This document shows positions 23,450 through 33,042 of a stretch of DNA of 64,000 bases, in pieces; the first letter of the stretch is position 1; the number at the start of each line of letters is the position of its first letter. The notes below the pieces were generated by a model, which made no database searches, was not told where the DNA came from, and worked only from the letters and a program-made list of their open reading frames with translations. The DNA lies in NCBI GenBank assembly GCA_023386815.1, contig JAEWIZ010000006.1:1-64000 (forward strand). Direction: 5' to 3'. Source of the stretch: Bacillota bacterium (GTDB taxonomy: Bacteria; Bacillota; Clostridia; Lachnospirales; Lachnospiraceae). Made by a program: the position numbers and the translations under genes.

Positions 23450-25189
23450 ATGATAAAACGACTAGCAAAATGTATCAGACAGTATAAGAAGGATACGGTC
23501 CTAACACCAACATTTGTATGTCTGGAAGTGATTTTGGACGTAGTAATTCCTCTATTGATGGCTTATTTGATTGATCACGGTATCAATCAGGGGGATATGG
23601 GAGTCATCTGGAAAATTGGTCTGCTACTCATACTGTTTAATATGATATCCCTTGCATTTGGAGCTCTGGGCGGGGTTTATGCAGCAAAAGCTGCTGCAGG
23701 CTTCTGTGCTAATCTTAGGCATGATATCTATTATAAGGTACAGGATTTCTCCTTTTCTAACATTGATAAATTCTCAACGGGAAGCATTGTTACCAGGCTT
23801 ACAACGGATATCTCCAATGTTCAGATGGCATATCAGATGATTATTCGTATGGCTTTTCGAGCACCTGTTTTAATTATTTTGTCAATGGTCATGTCATTTA
23901 GTATTAATGCCAGGGTTGCGTTGATCTTTGTGGCAGTAGTTCCCTTTATGGCTCTGGGATTATTTGTGATGATTAAGTTTGCACATCCGATTTTTGAGCG
24001 GGTATTTAATACTTATGATTATCTGAATAATATGGTGCAGGAGAATCTTCATGGTATTCGCGTGGTAAAATCCTACGTAAGAGAAGCCCATGAAGTTAAG
24101 AAATTTGAGAAAATATCGAACCAAATTTATAAGGATTACTCAAAAGCAGAGAAGATACTTGCATTTAACGGACCAATTATGCAATCTGCCATGTATATCT
24201 GTATTCTTTTGATCTCCTGGATTTCCGCAAAATTAATTGTATCCGATACCATGACAACAGGACAGTTAATGAGTATTATCTCCTATTCCATGCAGATATT
24301 AATGAGCCTTATGATGTTGTCCATGGTCTTTGTAATGATCATTATTTCCAGAACCTCTGCAGAAAGAATTGCTGAAATACTCGATGAAGAGAGCGATTTA
24401 CATAATAGCGAAGATCCAGTTTATGAAGTAAAAGATGGATCTGTATCTTTTGAAAATGTTAATTTCAGCTATAGCAAGGACAAGAATAAAATATGTCTTG
24501 CCAATATTAATCTGGATATCAAATCCGGGGAAACGGTGGGGATCATTGGTGGAACCGGAAGTTCAAAAACAACATTGGTTCAGTTGATTCCAAGACTTTA
24601 CGATGTCACCCAGGGAAGTGTAAAGGTCGGTGGTGTAGAAGTAAAGGATTATGATCTTAAGACCTTACGAAATGAGGTTGCCATGGTATTGCAGAAAAAT
24701 GTATTGTTTTCCGGTACCATTAAAGAAAATCTTCGTTGGGGCAGTGAGGATGCTAGTGACGAGGAATTAATCCGAGTAAGTAAACTGGCTCAGGCAGATG
24801 ATTTCATTCAAAGCTTTCCAGATAAATATGATACTCATATTGAACAGGGAGGTTCCAATGTATCCGGTGGACAAAAACAACGTCTCTGTATTGCCAGAGC
24901 CTTACTTAAGAAACCTAAGATTTTAATTCTTGATGACTCCACAAGTGCAGTAGACACAAGGACAGATGCCCTAATTCGTAAGGCCTTCCGTGAGGAGATA
25001 CCCAATACTACTAAATTTATCATTGCACAGCGTATCTCTTCCATTCAGGATGCAGATAAAATCATCGTTTTAGATGGTGGCTATGTAAATGCCATTGGTA
25101 CTCATACTGAGTTAATGAAGAATAATTCCATCTATCAAGAAGTATATCATTCACAGCAGAAGGGAGGGGATAATAATGACGCAGAATAA
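23450..25189 (+). CDS. Heterodimeric ABC multidrug exporter, subunit with degenerate ATP site
   Basis: 579 residues: six transmembrane helices (about 15-320) followed by a nucleotide-binding domain with Walker A GGTGSSKTT, Q-loop VLQKNVLFSGTI, signature VSGGQKQR, and Walker B ILILDDSTSAVD. The residue after Walker B is aspartate instead of the catalytic glutamate, as in the non-hydrolysing site of TM287/288- and BmrCD-type pumps. It overlaps the next ABC gene by 14 bases, so the two subunits are made together. Exported drugs are not known; control by MarR suggests toxic hydrophobic compounds. Confidence 0.92.
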   Translation: MIKRLAKCIRQYKKDTVLTPTFVCLEVILDVVIPLLMAYLIDHGINQGDMGVIWKIGLLLILFNMISLAFGALGGVYAAKAAAGFCANLRHDIYYKVQDFSFSNIDKFSTGSIVTRLTTDISNVQMAYQMIIRMAFRAPVLIILSMVMSFSINARVALIFVAVVPFMALGLFVMIKFAHPIFERVFNTYDYLNNMVQENLHGIRVVKSYVREAHEVKKFEKISNQIYKDYSKAEKILAFNGPIMQSAMYICILLISWISAKLIVSDTMTTGQLMSIISYSMQILMSLMMLSMVFVMIIISRTSAERIAEILDEESDLHNSEDPVYEVKDGSVSFENVNFSYSKDKNKICLANINLDIKSGETVGIIGGTGSSKTTLVQLIPRLYDVTQGSVKVGGVEVKDYDLKTLRNEVAMVLQKNVLFSGTIKENLRWGSEDASDEELIRVSKLAQADDFIQSFPDKYDTHIEQGGSNVSGGQKQRLCIARALLKKPKILILDDSTSAVDTRTDALIRKAFREEIPNTTKFIIAQRISSIQDADKIIVLDGGYVNAIGTHTELMKNNSIYQEVYHSQQKGGDNNDAE

Positions 25190-27140
25190 AGCAAAACAGA
25201 GTAAAGCAGAGCAGCAGAGTCTTACTAATTCTGCAACACCAGGTGCAAAAGACAAGCCGGGTAATGGTAAAAGGCCAAAAGGCCCACAGAATATGGGAAA
25301 AACGATAAAGCGTCTGTTATCCTACGTGACAGAAAGATATAAGCTAAGACTGTTAATTGTAATTCTCTGTATCTTTATGAGTGCTTTAGCAGGAGTAATC
25401 GGTTCTTTATTCTTACGAACCTTGATTGATGACTATATTGCACCCTTGTCTCAAATGGAGCATCCAGTCTTTACTGGTTTGTTGCATGCAATACTAATCA
25501 TGGGAGCTATTTATCTGGCAGGGGTTATTGCTGGCTGGGCTTACAATATCTTAATGGTAGTCATTGCACAGGGAGTTCAAAAAAAGATTCGTGATGAAAT
25601 GTTTGCCCATATGCAATCCTTACCGGTCAAGTATTTTGATACCCATAACCATGGAGATATCATGAGCCACTATACAAATGATATCGATACCTTACGACAA
25701 ATGATTTCACAAAGCTTACCTCAGATGTTTTCCTCAGTCATAACAGTGGTAACCGTATTCTTTGCCATGCTTGCGACTAGCCTTCATCTCACAGCTTTTG
25801 TGCTGCTATTCATTGCATTTATGATGTATCTGACAAAGAAAATCGGTGGAAAAAGTGCAACCTTCTTTATGAAACAGCAGGTGTCTCTTGGTGTCCTGAA
25901 CGGATATATTGAAGAAATGATCAATGGCCAAAAGGTAGTAAAGGTGTTTTGTCATGAGGAACAGGCGAAAGAGGATTTTGATAAATTAAATGAGGATTTA
26001 AGACAAAATGCCACTGAGGCAAACCGTTATGCCAACATTTTTATGCCGATTATGGGAAACCTGGGAAATATGCAGTATGCCTGCATTGCAATTTTGGGTG
26101 GGGCCATGGCGATCAGTGGAATTGGTGGTTTAACTTTGGGAGCCATTGCTAGCTTCCTTCAGCTAAGTCGAAGTTTCACTATGCCGATTAATCAGGTTTC
26201 TCAACAGATTAACTCCGTAGCAATGGCATTAGCCGGTGCAGAACGAATCTTTAACCTTATGGATGAGAAGCCGGAGATAGATGAGGGTTATGTAACCTTA
26301 GTAAATGCAAAAGAAGAGAATGGAATTCTTGTGGAAACAGACGAGCCGACCGGAATCTGGGCTTGGAAGCATCCCCATAGTGATGGGACTTTGACTTATA
26401 CAAAGTTGCAGGGGGATGTAAGATTCTATGATGTAGATTTTGGTTATGTGGAGGGAAAGACAGTATTGCACGATGTATCTCTATATGCAGAGCCAGGGCA
26501 TAAGATTGCCTTTGTTGGCGCCACCGGTGCAGGGAAGACGACGATTACCAACTTAATTAATCGCTTCTATGATATTGCTGATGGAAAGATTCGCTATGAC
26601 GGAATTAATATTAATAAGATTAAAAAGAGTGATTTAAGACGCTCCTTGGGTATTGTATTACAAGAGACTAACCTGTTTACGGGAACCGTAATGGAGAATA
26701 TCCGTTATGGTAAATTGGATGCTACCGAAGAAGAAATTATCCGAGCAGCAAAGCTTGCCAATGCCCATGATTTCATTATGCGTTTGCCAAAAGGATACCA
26801 GACAGAGCTTACCGGAGATGGTGCTAATCTTTCTCAAGGTCAGAGACAGCTGTTATCTATTGCAAGAGCAGCGGTAGCGAATCCTCCTGTTATGATTCTG
26901 GATGAAGCTACCTCCAGTATTGATACCAGAACGGAGGCTATTGTTCAAAAGGGGATGGACGGCTTAATGCATGGACGTACCGTATTTGTGATTGCACATC
27001 GTCTTTCCACCGTTCAGAATTCAGATGCTATTATGGTTATGGAACGTGGAAGAATTATTGAAAAGGGTAATCATGAGAAGCTGATTTGGGAAAAGGGAAA
27101 ATATTATCAGCTTTATACTGGAGCCTTTGAATTAGAGTAG
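25176..27140 (+). CDS. Heterodimeric ABC multidrug exporter, catalytic subunit
   Basis: 654 residues. A hydrophilic basic N-terminal tail (1-45, rich in Lys, Gln and Pro) precedes six transmembrane helices (about 58-355) and the ATPase. Walker A is GATGAGKTT, the signature LSQGQRQ, and Walker B MILDEATSSID with the normal catalytic glutamate; the H-loop is IAHRLST. An insert of about 35 residues before the ATPase (EENGILVETDEPTGIWAWKH region) is typical of the YheH/BmrD-like partner. It completes the exporter with the upstream subunit; the overlap implies 1:1 synthesis. Confidence 0.92.
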   Translation: MTQNKAKQSKAEQQSLTNSATPGAKDKPGNGKRPKGPQNMGKTIKRLLSYVTERYKLRLLIVILCIFMSALAGVIGSLFLRTLIDDYIAPLSQMEHPVFTGLLHAILIMGAIYLAGVIAGWAYNILMVVIAQGVQKKIRDEMFAHMQSLPVKYFDTHNHGDIMSHYTNDIDTLRQMISQSLPQMFSSVITVVTVFFAMLATSLHLTAFVLLFIAFMMYLTKKIGGKSATFFMKQQVSLGVLNGYIEEMINGQKVVKVFCHEEQAKEDFDKLNEDLRQNATEANRYANIFMPIMGNLGNMQYACIAILGGAMAISGIGGLTLGAIASFLQLSRSFTMPINQVSQQINSVAMALAGAERIFNLMDEKPEIDEGYVTLVNAKEENGILVETDEPTGIWAWKHPHSDGTLTYTKLQGDVRFYDVDFGYVEGKTVLHDVSLYAEPGHKIAFVGATGAGKTTITNLINRFYDIADGKIRYDGININKIKKSDLRRSLGIVLQETNLFTGTVMENIRYGKLDATEEEIIRAAKLANAHDFIMRLPKGYQTELTGDGANLSQGQRQLLSIARAAVANPPVMILDEATSSIDTRTEAIVQKGMDGLMHGRTVFVIAHRLSTVQNSDAIMVMERGRIIEKGNHEKLIWEKGKYYQLYTGAFELE

Positions 27141-27232
27141 ACGATTCGAGGATATAAAATTCATCAGTTAGAGTAGATGATTCGAGTATAAAATTCAACA
27201 CTTAGAGTAGCTAGTTCGAGGCTATAAAATCG
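27132..27232 (+). repeat. Three tandem ~35-base repeats spanning the exporter stop codon
   Basis: Units start with TTAGAGTAG at 27132, 27168 and 27202 and continue GATTCGAG-TATAAAATTCA with variation. The first unit contains the last codons and stop of the exporter gene, so the two others look like tandem duplications of the gene's 3' end. They contain no ORF. Confidence 0.75.
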
Positions 27233-27249
27233 TTATAGTAGATAGAATG

Positions 27250-27304
27250 ACAGGGGATGCTGTAAAAGTGATGGCAAAAGAATCAGTTTTACGACATCCC
27301 CTGT
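27250..27304 (+). terminator. Terminator after the ABC exporter
   Basis: ACAGGGGATG (27250-27259) with GTAAAA pairs with TTTTAC and CATCCCCTGT (27295-27304), followed by TCCTATTCTT. Confidence 0.75.
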
Positions 27305-27325
27305 TCCTATTCTTCATGAATTTAC

Positions 27326-27355
27326 TTGACAAGCATAATTCCTATCATTTATTAT
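27326..27355 (+). promoter_or_regulatory. Promoter for prfC
   Basis: TTGACA (27326-27331), an 18-base spacer and TATTAT (27350-27355). Confidence 0.6.
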
Positions 27356-27473
27356 GGAATAGTTTGCAGTTATTGTGAAATTATATCATAGAATGGTATA
27401 TTAAATGGTATTATTACGTCTGCAAGACGCCCAGAACACACAGGAGTGTGTATGTAGATTTGGAGGAATTACT

Positions 27474-29063
27474 TTGAGTAATTATGCGAATGAAATTAAA
27501 AAAAGACGTACCTTTGCGATTATTTCTCACCCGGATGCCGGTAAAACAACCCTAACAGAGAAATTATTGCTCTACGGAGGTGCAATCAATTTAGCTGGTT
27601 CCGTAAAGGGTAAAAAGACCGATAAGCATGCCGTATCGGACTGGATGGAGATTGAAAAGCAACGTGGTATTTCGGTTACCTCTTCCGCCATGCAGTTTAA
27701 TTATGGAGACTATTGCATTAATATATTAGATACACCGGGACATCAGGACTTCTCAGAGGATACTTATCGAACACTGATGGCAGCGGATTCTGCGGTTATG
27801 GTAATTGATGCTTCTAAGGGTGTTGAGAATCAGACCAAAAAGCTATTCAAGGTATGTGTTATGCGTAACATTCCTATTTTTACATTTATTAATAAATTGG
27901 ATCGTGAAGCCAGGGATACCTTCGAGTTGCTGGATGATATAGAGACAGTGCTGGGCATCCGTACCTGCCCAATGAACTGGCCCATTGGCTCCGGTAAGAA
28001 TTTTAAGGGAGTTTATGATCGTACTTCGAAGCATATTTCTCGTTTTTATGCAGCAAATAATGGAATGAAAGAAGTAGACACGGTAGAAGTAGAGCTGGGT
28101 GATCCAAGTCTCGATGATCTGATTGGAAAACAAAATCATGATATTCTTTCCGAAGAAATTGAATTAATCGATGGTGCCAGCAGTGAATTTGATATCGATG
28201 AGGTACTTGCTGGTAAGCTGACACCTGTCTTTTTTGGTTCCGCTTTAACTAATTTCGGTGTAGAGCCATTCTTAAAGCAGTATTTGGCTATGACAACCTC
28301 TCCCTTGCCCAGAATATCCAATGAAGGTAAGGTTGATCCGCTGACCAATGAGTTCTCTGCATTTGTATTTAAGATTCAGGCGAATATGAATAAGGCTCAT
28401 AGAGACCGTATTGCATTTATGAGAATTTGCTCTGGTAAGTTCACCGCAGGTATGGAAGTGAACCATGTACAGGGAAATAAAAAGATACGTTTGTCTCAGC
28501 CTCAGCAGTTGATGGCACAGGAGAGAACCATCATAGAGGAAGCCTATGCAGGCGATATCATTGGTGTATTTGATCCTGGAATTTTCTCCATTGGGGATAC
28601 TCTATGTATGCCTGACCAAAAGTTTGCATATGAAGGTATTCCGACCTTCTCACCAGAGCATTTTGCTAAGATCCGCCAAGTGGATACCATGAAGAGAAAA
28701 CAGTTCTTAAAGGGTATTACCCAGATTGCTCAGGAAGGCGCGATCCAGATATTCCAGGAATATAACACGGGTATGGAGGAAATTATCGTAGGTGTTGTTG
28801 GTGTCCTTCAATTTGATGTACTGAAATTCCGTCTGGAATCTGAGTATGGTGTAGAGATTCGTATGGAGCCTCTGGCATATGAATATATCAGATGGATCGA
28901 GAATAAAAATATTGATGTGAGTAAGCTTAGCGTATCTTCTGATACGAAGAAGATTAAAGATTTAAAGGGGAATCCACTCCTGATCTTTGTGAATCGTTGG
29001 AGTATTCAGATGGCTCAGGAGCGTAATCCTGGGTTGGAGCTTTCAGAATTTGGTAAGGCTTAA
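27474..29063 (+). CDS. prfC: Peptide chain release factor 3 (RF3)
   Basis: Translational GTPase that ejects RF1/RF2 from the ribosome after peptide release. I start it at TTG 27474: GGAGG ends 7 bases before it, and the resulting 529 residues equal the family length with the usual SNYANEIKKRRTFAIISHPD start; the frame does extend further to 27405 but without family similarity. G1 is SHPDAGKTT, the RGISVTSSAMQF switch I follows, G3 DTPGHQDF, and G4 NKLDRE. It forms a single-gene unit with promoter upstream and a strong terminator downstream. Confidence 0.95.
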   Translation: MSNYANEIKKRRTFAIISHPDAGKTTLTEKLLLYGGAINLAGSVKGKKTDKHAVSDWMEIEKQRGISVTSSAMQFNYGDYCINILDTPGHQDFSEDTYRTLMAADSAVMVIDASKGVENQTKKLFKVCVMRNIPIFTFINKLDREARDTFELLDDIETVLGIRTCPMNWPIGSGKNFKGVYDRTSKHISRFYAANNGMKEVDTVEVELGDPSLDDLIGKQNHDILSEEIELIDGASSEFDIDEVLAGKLTPVFFGSALTNFGVEPFLKQYLAMTTSPLPRISNEGKVDPLTNEFSAFVFKIQANMNKAHRDRIAFMRICSGKFTAGMEVNHVQGNKKIRLSQPQQLMAQERTIIEEAYAGDIIGVFDPGIFSIGDTLCMPDQKFAYEGIPTFSPEHFAKIRQVDTMKRKQFLKGITQIAQEGAIQIFQEYNTGMEEIIVGVVGVLQFDVLKFRLESEYGVEIRMEPLAYEYIRWIENKNIDVSKLSVSSDTKKIKDLKGNPLLIFVNRWSIQMAQERNPGLELSEFGKA

Positions 29064-29094
29064 GCCACCATGTAAAATATGCTATTAGTAAAAT

Positions 29095-29145
29095 AAAAGG
29101 AATGGAAGGCACAACTATAATGATGTTGTGCCTTCCATTCCTTTT
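29095..29145. terminator. Bidirectional terminator between prfC and nagA
   Basis: A near-perfect stem of about 20 base pairs: AAAAGGAATGGAAGGCACAA pairs with its complement ending CCATTCCTTTT at 29145. A- and T-runs on both sides serve both converging genes. Confidence 0.9.
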
Positions 29146-29193
29146 ATCCTAGTAGGACAAACCACCTGCAGGCAGTCCTAATTATTAATTATT

Positions 29194-30306
29194 CTATAAT
29201 ACTTTACCTCTAAGAATGATCTTGTTAATGCTCAAATCTTGGTTCAACAATACGATATTAGCGTATTTTCCGGGAGTAATACTTCCATACTGGTCGTATA
29301 TGCCGATCTGCTTTGCCGGATTGACAGCCGCACATTTAACTGCACTGCTAAGAGGAATACCCATGGATACAGCAGTGGTCATACATGCCATGAGATTGGT
29401 GGTAGAGCCTGCGATGGTTCCATCAATTAGAGTAGCTTTATTTCCGGTAACGATTACTTTCTGACCACCTAAGGAATATTCTCCTTCCTTTAGCCCGGTA
29501 GCCATCATGCTGTCACTGATCAGGATAATACGATCATCTGAGAACATTTTAAAGGTTGCACGAACAACGCTGGGAGCAATATGTACTCCATCACAGATTA
29601 ACTCAACCTTCACATGCTCAGCATCCATGGCTGCACCAACGACGCCCGGTGCCCGGTGGGTGAAAGCAGGCATGGCATTGTACAGATGTGTTACATTGCT
29701 GGCACCACACTGGAATGCTTCGGTAGCAGTTTCATAATCAGCGGTGGTATGTGCTACGGAGACAACCACCTCATCCTTTACTGAACGAATAAACTCCATG
29801 GAACCTTCTTCTTCCGGTGCAATAGCGACTAATTTTATTAAACCGCCTGAGAGCTTTTGCATGGTTTTAAAATGTTCTAAGTCTGCATGCTTTAGATAAG
29901 CACCATTTTGGGCTCCCTTCTTTTCATAGCTTAAATATGGACCCTCCATATTGATGCCAACTAAACTTGCACCTTGTTTACTTTCGTAGGAAGCGGCATT
30001 TTTAAAGATCTTTGTCAGCTCTTCATATCCAAGGGTCATGGTTGCCGGTGCAATACTGGTGACACCCCAACTGCTTTCATAGTCAGCGATTGCCTGGACG
30101 GCTTCTAACGTTCCGTCACAGAAGTCATATCCAACACAGCCATGCATGTGGATGTCGGTCAGGCCTGGGATAGCATAGAGACCTTGTGCATCAATAATAT
30201 CCGTTTCTTCGTTAGCAGAAGAAGAGATGCGATCTTCATCAATAAAGATATCCTTTTTTGTAAAGTTGTAATTTTCCGTGAATACAAGTGCATTTTTAAT
30301 AATCAT
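29194..30306 (-). CDS. nagA: N-acetylglucosamine-6-phosphate deacetylase
   Basis: Amidohydrolase-fold enzyme that removes acetate from GlcNAc-6-phosphate, giving GlcN-6-phosphate for NagB. 370 residues, normal. Features: GLTDIHMHG (first metal-site histidines), MEGPYLS (metal glutamate E in EGP), VAHTTADYE, THLYNAMP, GAAMD, CDGVHI, and ISDSMMATG with the catalytic aspartate. It follows nagB by 18 bases on the same strand, forming the amino-sugar catabolic operon. The RpiR-family gene divergent from nagB is the likely regulator. No sugar transporter is in view. Confidence 0.95.
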   Translation of the reverse strand: MIIKNALVFTENYNFTKKDIFIDEDRISSSANEETDIIDAQGLYAIPGLTDIHMHGCVGYDFCDGTLEAVQAIADYESSWGVTSIAPATMTLGYEELTKIFKNAASYESKQGASLVGINMEGPYLSYEKKGAQNGAYLKHADLEHFKTMQKLSGGLIKLVAIAPEEEGSMEFIRSVKDEVVVSVAHTTADYETATEAFQCGASNVTHLYNAMPAFTHRAPGVVGAAMDAEHVKVELICDGVHIAPSVVRATFKMFSDDRIILISDSMMATGLKEGEYSLGGQKVIVTGNKATLIDGTIAGSTTNLMACMTTAVSMGIPLSSAVKCAAVNPAKQIGIYDQYGSITPGKYANIVLLNQDLSINKIILRGKVL

Positions 30307-30324
30307 ACAATGAAACCTCCTAAC

Positions 30325-31056
30325 TTATTTTGATAATAAAGATAAGGCAGCCTGATCTGCTACAATAGTTACATCCTTATGAAGCTGAAGGATGGAGGCT
30401 TGAACAGAAGGAAGGATAGGACCTTCAACCACTTCCTTTAATATGCGAGCTTTACCTTCACCACTAACAATAACTACAATCTTTTCTGCTTCCATAATAT
30501 TACCGATACCCATGGTATAGGCATATCTCGGAATTTCTTCGTTTTTATCAAAGAATCTTGCATTCGCATCAATGGTGCTTTGAGTTAATTCGACGCAATG
30601 TGTTGTTCGTTTGAAATCGCCGTCCGGCTCATTAAAGCCAATATGGCCGTTGTTTCCTAAACCGAGAAGCTGAAGGTCAACACCACCTAAAGATGCGATT
30701 ACCTCATCATAGCGGCGGCATTCTTTTTCTGAATCATCCTCTAAACCATTTGGAATATTGACATTCTTTAAATCAATGTTGATCGATTTAAAGAAATTTT
30801 CATACATAAAATAATAGTAGCTTTGGGGATTATCCTTAGATAATCCTTTATATTCATCCAAATTAATTGTTTTCACTTGGGAAAAATCAAGATCACCTTT
30901 TTTATACCATTCAATTAACTGTTCGTAAGTGCCAATGGGAGAAGAGCCAGTTGCAAGGCCAAGAACGCAGTTTGGCTTTATAATAACTTGTGCAGAAATA
31001 ATATTGGCAGCCTTTCTGCTCATTTCCTGATAATCGCTTGTTTCAATAATTCTCAT
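30325..31056 (-). CDS. nagB: Glucosamine-6-phosphate deaminase
   Basis: Isomerase/deaminase producing fructose-6-phosphate and ammonia from glucosamine-6-phosphate. 243 residues, the short Gram-positive form. Motifs: GLATGSSPIGTYEQ (phosphate binding), the catalytic-aspartate block TINLDEYKGLS, and LGLGNNGHIGFNEP with the catalytic histidine. First gene of the nagBA operon. A small hairpin (ACCTATTC with GAATAGGT, 31083-31104) lies in its leader. The 336-base gap to the divergent regulator is very AT-rich. Confidence 0.95.
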   Translation of the reverse strand: MRIIETSDYQEMSRKAANIISAQVIIKPNCVLGLATGSSPIGTYEQLIEWYKKGDLDFSQVKTINLDEYKGLSKDNPQSYYYFMYENFFKSINIDLKNVNIPNGLEDDSEKECRRYDEVIASLGGVDLQLLGLGNNGHIGFNEPDGDFKRTTHCVELTQSTIDANARFFDKNEEIPRYAYTMGIGNIMEAEKIVVIVSGEGKARILKEVVEGPILPSVQASILQLHKDVTIVADQAALSLLSK

Positions 31057-31319
31057 TTTTATCCGTACCTTTCAATTTTAGTACCTATTCAAAGAGGAAT
31101 AGGTCTTTTGCATTTTTTATAATTGAATCATAACACTACCAAAGTTAAGAATCAAGCACAAAAAATATAATTTTCAAAAAATAGAGTTATATGTTATAAA
31201 ACATTGTGGATAAGGGTAACGAATATATAGATTTTATAGTGCATAATTAACAAATTGGTCATAAACATAGCAAAAATATTCAAAAATTACCATTAAAAAT
31301 AAAAATAATTTTTAAATGC

Positions 31320-31349
31320 TTGAAAAAAACCCCATAATAATGATAAGAT
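31320..31349 (+). promoter_or_regulatory. Promoter for the RpiR-family regulator
   Basis: TTGAAA (31320-31325), an 18-base spacer and TAAGAT (31344-31349), 44 bases before the start codon. The rest of the 31057-31392 gap is AT-rich; I see no clear operator. Confidence 0.5.
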
Positions 31350-31392
31350 AGGTTATTGGAAAACACAAAATATTATTCTGAGGTAAGTTAGT

Positions 31393-32247
31393 ATGAGCGA
31401 TTTTTTGAAAAAAATAGAAGCTACCTATGGGCAATTCACCAAAGCTGAAAGGAAGGTAGCAGATTATATTTTAAATCATCCCAAGCAGGTAATCTTCATG
31501 TCAATTACAGACTTGGCTGCTGCCTGTGAGGTAGGGGATACCAGTGTATTCCGCTTTTGCAAGACGATGAGTCTACAGGGATACCAGGAATTTAGGATGC
31601 AGTTATCCCTTAGTATAAGTAATAAGTCTGAGATTGAAAACACCGCTGGAATACAGCCGATTAATTTAGAGGATTCCTTTGAACTGATATCGAATAAGGT
31701 TCTGCAGAACAATATGAGTGCGATCAAAGAAGCCTATTCCTTATTAAAACCGGAAGAGATCGCAAGAGCCATGTATTATTTTGAAAAAGCGGAGAGAATC
31801 TATTTTTTTGGAGTTGGTACAAGCATGGTATCAGCTCTTGCAGCAACGAATAAGTTTTTAAAGATAACGCCTAAGGTGAATTGTTTTATGGATTCCCATA
31901 TGCAAGCTATGATAGCATCTATGATGAATCAGAATGATCTGGCAGTTGTAATATCCTATTCCGGCTCCACGAAGGATACCATACAGACAGCGAAGCTTGC
32001 AAAAGAAAATGGCGCAAAGGTCATTATTATAACCAGATATGAGAAGTCACCACTATCAAATTATGCGGATGTTACTATTTTATGTGGTGCTCATGAAGGA
32101 CCCTTGGAGGGAGGTTCAACCTCAGCTCAAATCAGCATCCTTTACCTGATCGACATCTTATATATGGAATATTATAAGAAGAGATACGACGCTAGTAATA
32201 TTAATAATCAAAAGACTACGGAATCAGTATTTGATCGATTATATTAA
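31393..32247 (+). CDS. MurR/RpiR-family regulator (HTH + SIS domains)
   Basis: 284 residues. The N-terminal RpiR helix-turn-helix runs through residues 1-77 (FTKAERKVADYILNHPKQVI, then SITDLAAACEVGDTSVFRFC). A sugar-isomerase (SIS) domain follows from about 125 (FFGVGTSMVSALAA, VISYSGSTKDTIQTAKLAKE, VIIITRYEKSPLSNYAD), which binds phosphosugars. It is transcribed divergently from nagBA, so it most likely controls amino-sugar use with GlcNAc-6-P or GlcN-6-P as effector; that is inferred from position. Confidence 0.9.
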   Translation: MSDFLKKIEATYGQFTKAERKVADYILNHPKQVIFMSITDLAAACEVGDTSVFRFCKTMSLQGYQEFRMQLSLSISNKSEIENTAGIQPINLEDSFELISNKVLQNNMSAIKEAYSLLKPEEIARAMYYFEKAERIYFFGVGTSMVSALAATNKFLKITPKVNCFMDSHMQAMIASMMNQNDLAVVISYSGSTKDTIQTAKLAKENGAKVIIITRYEKSPLSNYADVTILCGAHEGPLEGGSTSAQISILYLIDILYMEYYKKRYDASNINNQKTTESVFDRLY

Positions 32248-32453
32248 GAATCAAATACAGATAGGAATTATTGATTTGATTCATCCTATCGTACGAAAAT
32301 GTGATTTCTGACACTGGAACATCATAATAATATGTAATAATTTATGGGGAGTGAAATTTAGAATTTGATTAGATTATGATGAAGTATATTGCAATCCGAG
32401 GAATGATGTCATATCATGGAACTTAGAAAAACACATAAAAAGGAGCGTTTAAC

Positions 32454-32819
32454 ATGGGGTGTTTGGGTAATTTCATATGGTTTATATGTGGAGGATTCAT
32501 AAGTGGATTAGGATGGATTTTATCAGGAATTCTATGGTGTATCACTATTATTGGTATTCCTGTTGGCATGCAGTGTTTTAAATTTGCTGAACTGGCTTTC
32601 TTTCCTTTTGGTAAAGAGATCAGATACGGTGGGGGTGCCGGTTCCTTGTTACTAAACATTATCTGGATTATTGTTACTGGTATACCTATGGCAGTAGCAT
32701 CATTAATCTTTGGTGCAATCTTATGTGTAACAGTGATTGGAATACCATTTGGGTTGCAGCACTTTAAGATTGCGAAATTAGCGTTAATGCCCTTTGGGTC
32801 AACAATTGAACGAATATAG
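32454..32819 (+). CDS. yccF: YccF-domain membrane protein
   Basis: 121 residues, mostly hydrophobic, with two related halves. Each contains a helix pair followed by a conserved turn, TIIGIPVGMQCFKFAELAFFPFG in the first half and TVIGIPFGLQHFKIAKLALMPFG in the second (shown to mark the duplication; each is one motif of the YccF/DUF307 family). Function is unknown in the family. A ribosome site (AAGGAG) precedes the ATG; a terminator follows, so it is a single-gene unit. Confidence 0.88.
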   Translation: MGCLGNFIWFICGGFISGLGWILSGILWCITIIGIPVGMQCFKFAELAFFPFGKEIRYGGGAGSLLLNIIWIIVTGIPMAVASLIFGAILCVTVIGIPFGLQHFKIAKLALMPFGSTIERI

Positions 32820-32824
32820 CAAGT

Positions 32825-32876
32825 ATCCCTGTTTGTTGGAGCTGATGTAGGCTTAATCTTCAAACAGGGATTTTTC
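32825..32876 (+). terminator. Terminator after yccF
   Basis: ATCCCTGTTTG (32825-32835) pairs with CAAACAGGGAT (32861-32871), then TTTTTCT. Confidence 0.88.
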
Positions 32877-33042
32877 TATGTATCAACAGAGGGTAAATAA
32901 AAATTAAAAAAGCTGACGGGATAAGTTCTAATATTTTCTTCGGTTGACACAGATGGTATTAATTGTATAATTAACTTAGATTCCTGTCATTGATAAGGAG
33001 ATAGGATAACAGATAATAACCAGGAAAGGTGTGAGATAAGGA

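Noticed and set aside
32423..32863. 146-codon minus-strand ORF over yccF
   Set aside because: Mirror frame of the repeated hydrophobic YccF codons; no ribosome site and no independent features.
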